Part shown: positions 45,906 to 57,047 of the stretch, piece by piece | Layout of the letters: each line of letters starts with the position of its first letter | Position numbering within the stretch: the first letter of the stretch is position 1 | NCBI GenBank assembly: GCA_019022495.1 | Contig: JAFEKR010000010.1 | Coordinates: forward strand, 868,001-932,000 | Length of the DNA stretch: 64,000 nt | From: Epichloe hybrida | Taxonomy: Eukaryota > Ascomycota > Sordariomycetes > Hypocreales > Clavicipitaceae | Direction: 5' to 3' | Notes under the pieces: generated by a model | Databases searched by the model: none | What the model saw: the letters and a program-made list of their open reading frames with translations, nothing else | Told to the model about the DNA's origin: nothing | Made by a program: the position numbers and the translations under genes

Positions 45906-46269
45906 TCGTGGGTCGTGGATCGTGGGTAGCGAAGGAGGACGACATTGCTGTCGGATTCTCTTGACACGGCGAGTTCAGTCAGCGAAAAGACGTCGGAAGA
46001 TGGTTGGTTCCCACATGCCATCGACAGGAGCAGGATGCCAGATCTGGCGGGTTCGGCGCAGCTTGCATCCATGTCCTGTCAAGTGACGATGCAGTACTCC
46101 GTACTCCGCAGTGGATGGAATCATGGAAGGTGGATAGTGGTATTTGCACAGTTTGCACACTGTGCTCAGCCACCAGGCAACCACAGGGCCCTAGGGCGGC
46201 AGTAGTAGGGCCCCAGGGGGACGAATGGACGTGGGGGAAACTCAGGACTTCAGGAGCAGGAGGGCAGGG

Positions 46270-46390
46270 GGCGCATGAAGTATCAAGCATGAAGTATCAA
46301 GCATGAAGTATCAAGCATGAAGCATGAAGCATGAAGCGAAGCGTGACAGAAGAAGCAGCGGAAGCAGCGGAAGCAGCGGAAGAAGCACAA
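46270..46390. repeat. Nested short tandem repeats
   Basis: TATCAAGCATGAAG units (three) run into AGCATGA units and then GAAGCAGCG units (four). Three different tandem repeats abut one another. Confidence 0.85.
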
Positions 46391-47749
46391 ATGCCAATTG
46401 ACCTAAGCAGGTCCAACCATCGCCCGCCTTGATTGTTGATTGCGTCTACTTTTCCAGACATCAGACATGCAAGCAAATCGTCTGATGAGTGGAACCCAGT
46501 TGCAGGATTACAATACAGCAGCGCTGCGCGCCCAGATTGCCCCCCCCAAGAGCCTACTAGAGCCCCCCAGAGCCCCCCAGAGCCCCCCCCAGAGTGGTGC
46601 CTGTCTGGCCAAAGCAGTGGCTAATCATATCTGGCCCGATGCTACCATTATTATCGCGGCACATGGCGACCAGCGACCAACGATCCGTGGGAGGCCCCAG
46701 TGCCCCCCGGTCGCCAGGATTTTTTTTATTTATCACATCGACAAGTCGCAATTTTGCTGCCTCCCCCAACAAACCCTCTCCTGGAGGATCACGGCTTGTT
46801 GGACTGCTCTCGTTTCCCTCTTCTCCCTTGGCGGCCCTCGACCTCCTTTGCTCTCCCCTCACTGCGCGCTGCCCAGGCTTGAGGCAGATCATCCTTCTGG
46901 TGCGCTGCTGCGACCATTTGACGACGGATGAGCACGGGTCGTGAACTACTCGAGTACTGATTGACCGGCAGCCGTGACACTGCTGAGCTCCCTCTCCCTG
47001 AACCGTCATCATCGTCTCGTCGGCTCCCTGTGAAGCTGTTGCCTGCTCTGACACGGGGAGGCATTTCCACCCCCTCGGCTTCCATCGCCGCTTCCATCGC
47101 CTCGTCGTGGCCGTCTGGAAACGCTGGAAACTGCCCGCATCTGGCCCCCTGAGCTGTTTGTTGCTAGAGCTGTTGCTAGAGCTGTTGCTAGCTGCCCTTG
47201 ACCGCAGTCAGAACAAGGCATATATACACGAGCCGGCTCCAAAAATCCACCGCTCCTCGGTAGCGCTGGTAGGTTTCGTGCCTCAGCCGCCTCTGCATCC
47301 CGTGTCTGGCGGCTTCTTCTCTCGCCACCACCACCAATTCCCTGGTTGCTGCATGGTTGGATATGAGGATCGGAGTCTAATCCATTCTCCCCTACTTCTT
47401 CCTCTATCCTCGTGAGCCATCGCTCTGCTACGTTCTTATCCACGCCCTTACGACTAGAAAGTTTTCACGCATCTGACGATCAAACACGGACGATTCGGTT
47501 GACGGTGTAACAATATCTGAACGGCATTTTCCCCGTCTCGGGACGTGTCCTTCCTCTCTCAAACTCACTACCGACTGGTCTTCTGAATTCCCCAGCTGCC
47601 TTGTGGCTCCACCCTACCTCCGGTCAAAAAGAAAAAAAAAAAAGAGAGAAGAAGAAAAGACTTCAGACCATCTCGGATCTGATCGAGTCTGCTCACTCTA
47701 CAGGCCCAGTGCTCGCCCACCGTCCTTTGCCGGGTTCAAGCTTGTAATC

Positions 47750-48203
47750 ATGAGTCAACAACCCCACGACATGGGCTATCTCGACTACACGACCCCGGCT
47801 GCTCGATCACCGACGTCATCGAGGCAAAACTACGGCGGCGGTTTCTCATCCGGCCTGACTCTACCTCGCCAATCCCAACGACCATTCGACGTCCATATGG
47901 GCTCGTCTGCCCTGTATCCCTCCGACAGAATCGGCGGCGGCTACAATCCTAGAGCTATGGATAACATGGGAGGCCCGGGCGGTATGCCGGGCGGATATAT
48001 GTTGGATAACGGGCAGTCTTGGAACTACAACTCGGCCGGCGTCGCCACAGTCAATGGTGCTGTCAACGGACCAGGTCGTCAACGAAGCGTCAACCGACGG
48101 GCTGCGTTGCCTCAAGTATGTATCCGAATTTTGCTCGACGCGCAGAGCGGGACACGAAAGGGCTAATGGCAAATCTCTTATAGAACTGGACTGATCAGAG
48201 TGG

Positions 48204-48235
<32 letters not shown>

Positions 48236-49806
48236 ACACTGGCCTTCAACCTTTCCCGGGCGGTCTTGGCAGCGGACAAATGCCTAACAGCGGACTTCGC
48301 GTCGACCATGGCCAGTCTCACACTTCCCCAGATCTTCGCTCAACTGCCTCGGATGGCGACCAGCTCATCCCCACCGCCATTGTCATCAAAAACATCCCTT
48401 TTGCTGTCCGCAAGGAGACCCTGGCGTCCATCATGCTGGATATGAATCTCCCCCAGCCCTATGCCTTCAACTACCATTTCGACAATGGTGTCTTCAGAGG
48501 TCTGGCCTTTGCGAATTTCCAATCCGCCGAAGATACCAGAGTCGTCATCGAAGCCATGAACGGGATGGACGTCCATGGCCGAAAACTCCGGGTGGAGTAC
48601 AAGAAGATGTTGCCGGAAGCCGAGCGCGAGCGGATCGAGCGTGAGAAGCGAGAAAGGCGCGGCCAGCTTGAGGAGCAGCATCGTGCCCCCATGCTGCACC
48701 AACAAAGCTCCATTCAATCTCTGGGCAGCATGTCGCAAACTCAACAACGAGTTCCTTCCTCTCACCTGGGTAAAACAAGACTCGCCGGAATTGCATACAC
48801 TAGTGGTGTCTTTTGACCAATGACTGATTTTTTTCTGTTACAGGCGACGTGGACCTCAACGACCCCCAATGTCTCGAGTTCTATACCGAACTGGTCATGT
48901 TCAAACGAGATGATAGTCGTGAGATCCTAGTCTTCCCCCCCGGCATAAGCCCAGAGCACCGTCGATCGATTCACATTCTCGCCCATCACATGGGACTTGA
49001 ACATCAATCTATTGGCGAGGCCGACTCGCGTCAGTTGACTGTTCTGAAGCGACAACAACCATCGCCTCCTTCGAACGTCCAAAATGTGCCAGCCAATAAT
49101 TTAGATGCACACAAGCGTGGCCTGAGCCGTGCAGCCACTTTTGATTTCGCTGCGGACCGAGAATCTCGAGCCTCGGGCAACAACTACTCTCATGTGCTAG
49201 GCCGTCAGGGCCCAACATTGGAGCTTCCCGGTAGCCCGGATGGAAGTGGCCTACCAAACCACTTAAGGGCGGCGAAGAGCTTTGCAGATCTCAGATCGTT
49301 CACGCCCAGCCCTTCCCAAGCCTCATCAAGCTACCTCGGCGCTGGCTCTGGCATGAACAACATGGGCCCAGGTTCGACTGCCCGATTTGGCGACTATATT
49401 GGCAACGTCGGGCACGCTGGTAACCCTGGCACCCCTGGATCCAAGGGAGATGGTCTCATTGCTGGCCTAAGCGGACTCACTCTGAGCCCATATGACTCGA
49501 ACTCTTTGCAATCACAGGCGAGAAACGCACCCGGAGCCATCGGCAGCCAACGACCCGGCGCTGGTAACAGCAAACAAGGCGTCCCCGAGAGGCAACCTCG
49601 TGGACCTGAGTGGGAATCATCCACTGGATTTGCCAGTCGGGGTCGAGCCAACGGCCACATGCAGCGGGGCAGCGGTATGTCGACAGCTCATCAGGTTTGA
49701 TGCAACAACACAGTACTAACCTTTTCCCTCTTCCTCGTGGGCAGACTCGTCAGACAATGGCGCCCGAGTCGCCTCTACTACGGGCGGTAGCTCTAGGTAT
49801 CACTAA
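47750..49806 (+). CDS. RRM and R3H RNA-binding protein (Pin4/Cip2-like)
   Basis: Four exons (47750-48115, 48184-48769, 48844-49674, 49745-49806) encode 614 residues. A Gly/Met-rich N-terminus includes GMGMGMGMGMG at the start of exon 2. An RRM lies near residues 180-260 (AIVIKNIPFAVRKE, FRGLAFANFQSAEDT). A charged helix (EAERERIEREKRERRGQLEE) follows, then an R3H-like domain (PEHRRSIHILAHHMGLEHQS) near residues 350-380 and a Ser/Gly/Pro-rich tail. This order matches yeast Pin4/Mdt1 and fission yeast Cip2, which act in stress- and cell-cycle-linked mRNA control. The last intron (GTATGT, TACTAAC branch, GGCAG) is predicted. If retained, translation stops at 49700 with MSTAHQV instead of a DSSDNGARV ending. 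Confidence 0.85.
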
Positions 49807-51626
49807 GGCTCTACTACTAGACACACTACGACTTATGCACACAAAAAGACTCAGTCACGATGCGACGTGGTGGGCAAGTCCGGTCCGGCCGACTTTTCGG
49901 CTTCTTGGTTAACGACATTTGTAATATTGATATTTGCTTTTAGTTTTCGGGACATTATGCGCGGTATTGCTTGGCGAGAAATTCAAGCATATATATACAT
50001 ATTGTCAGCTTGGTATGTTGTGATGAAGATTGTTGGGAGGTGCGGCGCGAAGAATGATGTTTTTTTTTTTTTTTTTTTTTTTTGCACCCGTCTACATTGA
50101 TGATGATGTCAACACCCCGATGAGAGTGTGGTTTTACGGACCTGGATACAAATGATTCAACACATGGGCGACCATTACGAACGATGACGAACGGCCTCCA
50201 CTTTCAACTCGAAGCTTGTTCACTGCACCTCTTGCCGACAAGATGTACGAATACGTTCGAAATCATTTCTTGACGATTACGACGCTTAACGAGTTTCACG
50301 TCTAGACAGCCGCACCGACTTCTCCTCGCGTTCGCTCCTCGGCGCGCCAGAAGTGGGGAGAGTTGTATCGGCGACGAGCACGAGCGCACTATACCCACCA
50401 TGATACCCTGTCTGGCCTCGGCCATTACGGTTGAGTCGTCGAGGCAAGGCGCCCTGAACGTGCTGGCCATTGCAAAGCGGCGCGTTGATGCGATGGAGTG
50501 ACAGTTTTCTTTTTATTCATTGGTCTACGAGCGAGGGAACGCATCATGGAGAGAAAATGAAGGAGAAAAAAAATTTGTGTCTCACGTGACAACAATTCCC
50601 TGTTGGAACTCGTTTATTTCGCCTTTGGTATTTATTTTCGTCTGCTCTCCGCAAAAATCAGCCAGGTCATTCACACGTGGCACTAATCAATGTAGAGGTC
50701 ACGTGGCCCTTCATACATCTCGCCGCAGGTGGTGGTGACAGGCACAGGGTTCAAGCTTGCTGAGTGCATGCGTGGTGGCGTTGGAGGGCTGCATTGCTGG
50801 ATGTCGTCCGAGCCTCGGGACGGAGCAGTTGATGCTGTGGACGGCGAAAGATGCTTTTGCACCTGTTGTGAGGTGGATCTCGAGAGGAGTAGGTTTCCTA
50901 TGTCGGTCGATTATAGATGGATATGGGGAAAAGTCATTCAGAGGACACTTGGACAGGCGACAAGACGATGATGAGCAGATTGGTGTGGTGTGGAAAGGGG
51001 AACTCGATGGATATATTATGTCTGAGAGAAGTTGCACGTTCTGGGAGCGTATCAATGAAGCAAAGATTGTTGGAAAGCTGTATGTCTATGTGATGCAGCG
51101 GTGTACGAATTGACATTTTGAGGGATGACATGAGTCTTGAGAGACAAGACGAGACGAGGCTCACGTTATGGAGGGCAGATGTAGTCGATTGGTCACGTAA
51201 GCAGACCTGACCCGTCGAGAACTCCTCTATTTAGCTAGTCTGGTGGAGAATATTGAAAGCTCCGGTATTTAACCGCGGCAGCCTATTCTGCTTCTTTTGA
51301 CTACAGCCTTATGTATACCAGGTCCTGACAACGTCCTGACAAGTTCTATGCCCCTGATTCTACAAGGATGCAGGATTTCCCTTCTCTTTATGAAATCATG
51401 CAAGTGAACCATTATTAAAGCCTATCTATATTGCCCTTGACGTGCTAGAAGTAGCGACTGCCACACTACACTATACGAACAAGGTCTGTTATCGTCATGG
51501 AACCGCAACTGACAGGTAGTTTTTGCTGCTGCTGCTGCTGCTGCTGCACATCTGCCCCGTCAACTTCATATCAAAGGATGCCCGAAGCGCCACGAGTGCG
51601 AATCAATGACGCAGGAAAACGCCCGT
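49807..51626. other. Spacer with no supported gene
   Basis: This convergent spacer holds the RNA-binding gene's 3' flank and the oxidase 3' flank. A T-run of about 23 lies at 50060-50083 and a (CTG)n-like run TGCTGCTGC lies at 51525-51545. A minus-strand frame of 88 codons at 50204-50470 (start MASTFRAPCLDD) has no homology evidence. Confidence 0.4.
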
Positions 51627-52938
51627 CTAATACACGAACCCGCCGCCCCTGTTGCGGAAAAACCCCCGCGGATCAACGGATGCTTGCAGGGCTCGGAACT
51701 TGGCATAGTCCCGGTAGCTTCCCGTGACGTTTTGATCGCCCGAGGCGTCATTCATGAGCAGAGGCAGGTAGCTCGCGGCACGGGGGTCCTCGGCCAGCCA
51801 TTCGGGCACCTTGTTCCCCAGCCACTCGGTGAGGTCCCTGCTGATGTCATGGAGCAACTGGTCGTCGGAGGCGAGGGTCCACGAGCACTGGATCTCGATG
51901 ATGATGCGGTCCGGGTCGGATCCGGATATTCCCATGGCGTTCCCGCCCGCCTCCTGGCTGTGCTGGCCGATGACGTGGTTGAGTGGCTGGAAGTCGATGG
52001 AGCACGCCGGTACGGGGTGGAACGGGTCGGGCAGGTAGGGTCTGAGCGAGTCGGTGTACTTGGCGAATATCTCGGCGTACATGCCCGGTGCACTGGCGAT
52101 GTAAGGGAGCGTGAACGTCTTGTACACCCGTGAACTCCTCGTCAGCAAACTTGAAGGGGGGGGGGGGGGGCTCTCAGCTGGCAGTGGCGCAGTGGCGCAA
52201 GATTGGGAAGAAAAAAAAGAAGAAAAAAAAGAACGCTCTCTGGCAGTACGTACTCTGAAGAAATTCCTAGCGTTCAAAATGGCCGCCGGCCGGCCGTTGG
52301 CTTCGAGCTGTGTGTGCGTCGTTAGTGGAAACAGATATTTTGCCGGCCAAAAGTGCGATTCACACATGAATGAGAGGGGGGGGGGGAGGGGGGCCTTGAT
52401 TCATTGGAATCGCTACTTACCAATTTGGCGTAGGACTGGCTGGCCGTTGTATCGAGAATAGAGGGGATCTTGAGGAACTCGGCGAGCGGACCAGATGACG
52501 GCGGTTCTGGGCCGTCGTGGAAATAGTAGAGTAGGAAGATGTGCGTTCCTCCAAGAACTAGTAAATTCCCAAGAATGATGGCTGACTTCTGGTCATGCAC
52601 GTTCTGGGGAACAAAGTTGTGCAAGGCTTTGAAGATCTGGTCTGCCTTGGACGCGTCATAGACCCTGGTACCGCCCCAGATCTTCCCAATGGGGTGAGTT
52701 CGAATCGTGAACTGCGTTACAATTCCTACAGACGAGTTAGCAGAGAGGGAATGGCAGCAGTATTGGGGGGGGGGTTAGTTGAATCGAACCAAACTGGCTG
52801 CCGCTGCCTCTCATTGCCACGGCGAGGTCGGGCTCCTCTGTCGCGTTGATATAGCGGATGGAACCATCGGCAGTCACGGTCTCCCATCCGACAATGTTCT
52901 GAGGTTCACACGAGTGTTGGAAAAAAGTTCCTGGAAGC

Positions 52939-52976
<38 letters not shown>

Positions 52977-53625
52977 TGTATGAAAACCTACATCAGCAGC
53001 CAGACCATATTGCGACGACAAGAAAGAGAGTCCGCCTTGTAGAAGAAGGCCCCCGACCCCGACAATACCTGCACGAAGCATGAGTACGCATGAAGAAGAG
53101 AGAGGCATGTAGTAATCGAAGGAAAAAAAAAACCAAGAAGCTATACATACCTAAGCGTCCGCCCGCGACGGTAACTCCTAGGGGATCAAGAGTACCGATG
53201 ACATCGTTCCACTCTCCGCCCGGCTGCACATGGGCGAGTTGTCTCCCCTCGTCGTAGGTCGTCCCGGTCAATTCCTTCATCGAGATCAACACGCCGTCCT
53301 GGACGGTGGCATGCCCGGCATTGGGATCATGGCCGCCACTCTTGACGGCGAACCGCACTTCCGGATACTTGTTCAGGATCCTCACCACGGCAGCAACTTG
53401 CTCTGTGGATTTGGGCAGAACCACGCACGCTGGCTTGATGTCTCGGAGCAAGGCCGACCAGTAGGAATACACTTCTTGGGAATAAGCTGTCGCCAGGGGA
53501 TACGACACCCTGCCAGGCAGCACGAGCCCGATGTCCTGACAGGCAACCTTGGCGGTGGACGAGGCAGGACCAGCGAGTGCCCCCGGGACGGCGGCGACGA
53601 GAGAGACGGCCGAAACGAGACGCAT
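51627..53625 (-). CDS. Secreted FAD-linked oxidase (berberine-bridge type), frameshifted
   Basis: Six exons (53151-53625, 52992-53068, 52790-52898, 52421-52725, 52254-52307, 51627-52149) would encode about 513 residues. Residues 1-18 are a signal peptide. The FAD domain has CVVLPKSTEQVAAVVRIL, FAVKSGGHDPNAGH with His99 as likely covalent FAD site, and VTVAGGRLG. The second exon gives GIVGVGGLLLQGGLSFLS. A Cys for a second FAD bond is absent. The C-terminal PRGFFRNRGGGFVY fits this family. Exon 6 starts FADEEFT in one frame and continues VYKTFTLPYI in another: one extra base sits in the CCC at 52127-52129. It is either a read error or a disabled gene. The substrate is unknown. (AG)n runs lie in its 5' flank and in intron 2. 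Confidence 0.8.
52939..52972. repeat. (AG)n microsatellite in oxidase intron
   Basis: About 15 GA units lie inside intron 2 of the FAD oxidase gene, on the plus strand. Confidence 0.9.
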
Positions 53626-53635
53626 TGTGAGATGA

Positions 53636-53683
<48 letters not shown>

Positions 53684-55240
53684 ACCTTGTACTCCGTGAC
53701 AGCACAGGAGACGCGGACAAGACAATATATATATATATATATATACATATGGATAAAGTCTTCTGCAGCTACCAAGTTAGTGCCGCCGAAACATACATAC
53801 ACATGTACAACTCTTTCGGGCAGCACATGCTTGCACAGATCTGTGGGGGTGGAGATCCCCGGAAGGGGGCTCGGAGATTGTGGAATCTCGTACTACAATA
53901 TGACGAGTAACCCCGTGAGAGAATCATTCCCACTTCCGTAAGTTGATGCGACGGGGATCCGAACAAGAGTCGTTCTCCAAGGAGCGGCGTCGCTTGGCTG
54001 TGCAGCCAACCTTGAACCCGGTCTGTCCTCTCCCGCATTCCTCATTGCAACACCATACGGCGTATCGAGTCGTCGTCGTCGTCGTCACGATGTTGCTGCC
54101 AAGTTGTATAAAAGCAAACAATGTGTCCTGTCCTAAACTTGCGCGCGTTGTTGGGCATCTCAGCCGCCCCGGGGTTGGTGCCCGCTGCGCTCACGAGTCC
54201 CACAACTTTGGTTTCCACATTTCGAAAACATCTTTTTTTTTTTAGTTTTTTTAGTTTTTTTTAGTTTTTAGGGCTTTCCGAAAAGTTTCTTTTCACCTCA
54301 GCCATGCTTTCCTGCGTGCCTCTGTTGACCGCTGTGGTCCTCGCTCTGGTGTTGTCGCCGAAAGACGCGCAGAACTGATATGAGAAGAGGCGCCACCGAA
54401 AACAAGCCACCGTGGTACATATGTACAATACATGGGTAATAATGTGAAGAACAAGATTGAGTCCTATGGCGTGTATATATCCCTTTTGCCGAGCCACACT
54501 ACTGGCGAGCCCGAAGCGAGTTGAGCGATGCTACCGTGTGGCGGGCGAGGTTGCGATCGTCGGGTCGTTCATTGAGATGACATGTCGCATTGTCGCCACA
54601 AAAAAAAAAAAAAAAAAGAGAGAGTCAGACAGACGACCCTTGCGCAGCGGTGAAGATCTCGCCCGAGCTGCCCTGTCAGCCTTTGGTTTCGTTTAGTGTT
54701 TGTATCCAATAGATTCAGCAAAAGTAATATTCACATGTTCGCGGCCGTTATTACTCGTCACTCGAATCGATGAGCCCTTTCCTCGGCTGGCTGGTTCCAG
54801 ACCGGGACGTTCATGAATTGGAATTCGTCGTGGATACAGCCGCCCCCTCTCTGCGCCGATGGCCTCGGCCCTCCATCCTCTCTCCACATCTGCTCGTTTG
54901 GTAGCATCCCTCCTCATCAACGTCCTCTGGTTCCGAACGGCGAGCAAATGAATGTCACAAGGAAAAACCACATGGCGACGTGCCGATAAAAGTGGGGCAA
55001 TTCGACTCGCGGGGGTCTCCGCATTTCCCGTTTTCCCGCCTTTGATTCAACGGTGCGGCGGGTATAAAAGTGTTTGCAAGTCCGTTTGCTCACTCGCCGA
55101 CCCTCTCCGCCTTTCCACATCCCTCGCCTCGCCTCGCCTCGCCTCGCCGGCGGCACCGCGGGGCTCGCTCACGACACCAACAGCACCATCCATCGCGACT
55201 CTGATCGGCGGCGACAAGCCCGCTTTCGACAAGCTGGGCG
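53626..55240. other. Spacer with no supported gene
   Basis: This holds the oxidase 5' flank, AG and TA microsatellites, T-rich repeats (TTTTTTAG units at 54232-54270), an A-run near 54599-54617 and a GCCTC repeat at 55128-55150. Frames on both strands lack motifs. Part of the missing 3' end of the EBP-like gene could lie at 54917-55240, but I could not join it. Confidence 0.4.
53639..53679. repeat. (AG)n microsatellite before oxidase start
   Basis: About 20 AG units begin 14 bp upstream of the oxidase start codon, so a (CT)n tract lies in the probable 5' UTR. A (TA)n run follows at 53724-53746. Confidence 0.9.
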
Positions 55241-55793
55241 TCAGCTCGGTTTGTCCTCTTCACGGTCCGCGACCTGCGGGCATCCACGACGGCATACGCA
55301 ATGAACCAGGACAACGGGCCCCAGAGCACAGCCGTGACCGTCTCCATGCACACGACAAAAGGGGTCCCGCGTCATGTAGCGCGAGTCGGACATGGCGTAC
55401 TCCTTCCACATCTGGCCAAACAGGTCGTTTCTGCCAGCCATGTCGAAGTGGTTGAGGGAAAAGTAGCCTGATGGTGGTCAACATGTTAATTTAAAAAAAA
55501 AAAAAAAGAAGTTAAGAAGAATTGAAAGCCACACGCACCAACGTACCCTCGAAGAAGAAGTGGATGAACCCGCACAACACCCACCAAAACGCAATCAACA
55601 CCTCTCCGAGCGAAATGCCCGGCCGACTTCGCGTCGCAAACACATACGTGGGCAAGAAAAGAGACCCGCAGCCCGCTGCGAAAATGGACAACAAGACGCT
55701 CGTGCTCATCGTGTTGGCAACATAGGTAGGGACGCTGACCCCGAGGGGGTAGAAAGGGTGAGGAGGACCGAGATCCGCGATGAGGCCTTCCAT
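55241..55793 (-). pseudogene. EXPERA/EBP-like sterol isomerase relative, frameshifted and truncated
   Basis: Exon 1 (55547-55793) gives two membrane helices (LLSIFAAGCGSLFLPTYVF and AFWWVLCGFIHFFFEG). Exon 2 starts at 55467 with GYFSLNHFDMAGRNDLFGQM, then WKEYAMSDSRYMTRDPF. FIHFFFEG and WKEYAxSDSRY are hallmarks of the emopamil-binding (C8-C7 sterol isomerase, EXPERA) family. The next expected block, CMETVTAVLWGPL, is present but in another frame. One extra base lies in the AAAA at 55356-55359 (sense TTTT). After AYAVVDARR the usual last two helices are not found. I call it a probable pseudogene, although a sequencing error plus an unseen intron remain possible. Confidence 0.65.
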
Positions 55794-55825
55794 TTTACTT
55801 TATTTATTTTTCCCCCCCCCCTCTC

Positions 55826-55856
<31 letters not shown>

Positions 55857-57047
55857 CCCTTGGCACAACCCGATGAAGGAAGAATAAAATAGAGATTGTG
55901 TTAGGAAAGATAGAAAAGAGATTCGTGGGTGAACTCCCGGAAAGAAGGTGCACGGAACAGGCCGGTCAATATATTAACTCAAGGAAAAGTTGCTCTAATC
56001 CGTATCATGTACTCCGTACGTCCGTACGTATGCTCCGTAGAAGGATACACACACGATAAGGATAGGACCCCTGACCATACTATTAATATTATCACCGAGA
56101 CCTGCCCTAACCCATGCTACATTACATGTTATGCAAGCTGGAGACTTGGCGCTAGTGGCCGCAGTCTACTCCCTGTTTGTTTTTACAAAGGTGTAGAACT
56201 AGGGGGGGCGGGCCAATGACAGATCTTTCTGTGGCTTAGTGCGACACTTAGTGGGGTAAGAAGTACGGACATACATGTGGTCCGTAGGACTCTGTGATAT
56301 CTGTTACTAGCGTATATTTAATACCCTTAGTATTCCCAACACCTCCACTCACTATAGCCACTGAGAGCTAATAGTGGCAGAATGGGCATAGTGAGGCATA
56401 TTAGCGGGCATATGCTGCTAGCCGAGATCCCCGCAACAACATTTACATGTAGACAATTCATGACTAATCCATGCACCCATGCCCATGTCACTCAAATCCA
56501 CTTCAGCGGCAATGCATCACATCAGGTCGCAAAATGCAAGCTTCTCCTCACGTTTTCAGGCTAATCTATTCCTACACCTCCAAGTCATGTACTGATCAAC
56601 CCCTATTACCTAGATCCATATCTCCCGCAGAAAAAGAAAAAAAAAAAAAAAAAAGACGTCAGATACGAAGGCTCTGATGTACATCGTTCCAGTCATCAAA
56701 GTGTGGTCACGTCAAACCTCTAAAAACCAACCTCATCACCCTGCTGAAATAATTCCCTCTAATCAAGCCGTAGCTAATGCGCAAGCGCGACCATGAAAAG
56801 TTTTTGCCCCCAACTCCGTCTCTCACTCACTACAACCAAGCTTGTGTGAAATGGAACAGAATGGAAGGGCAAAAGAAGCAAAAGAAAAAAGAAAAAAAAC
56901 CAGCAATGTCTTTGTCCTTCCCATGGCTGGAGACATGACAGCCCACATGCATCAAAGCATTTCCACTCAACTCCGGCTAATTTTGTTTCAATACACTCCT
57001 TGTGTAAAACATCAAAACAGATCTCGAGGTATTAGACTGTTGTTCAG
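55794..57047. other. Spacer with no supported gene
   Basis: This spacer has a T-run of about 30 at 55828-55857, an A-run at 56632-56654, and a TACTCCGTAC cluster at 56010-56019 followed by GTCCGTACG. The part 56000-56420 is AT-leaning and RIP-like in texture. No gene was seen. Confidence 0.4.

Larger units (their letters stand above)
44012..47749. other. Long spacer rich in minisatellites
   Basis: This 3.7-kb stretch between two plus-strand genes has no convincing gene. Overlapping long frames at 46440-47443 lie on both strands and are composition artefacts. Tandem repeats: ATGGCGTCCAG near 44655-44685, TGTAGACACCCAC at 44880-44945, CGTAGCTCGT at 45825-45905, TATCAAGCATGAAG at 46276-46340, AGCGGAAGC at 46350-46385 and AGAGCCCCCC at 46555-46590. 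The last 300 bp are pyrimidine-rich and probably hold the next gene's promoter and 5' UTR. Confidence 0.55.

Noticed and set aside
46440..47443. Frames of 144-165 codons on both strands
   Set aside because: They overlap heavily, lack motifs and lie in a repeat-rich 5' flank.
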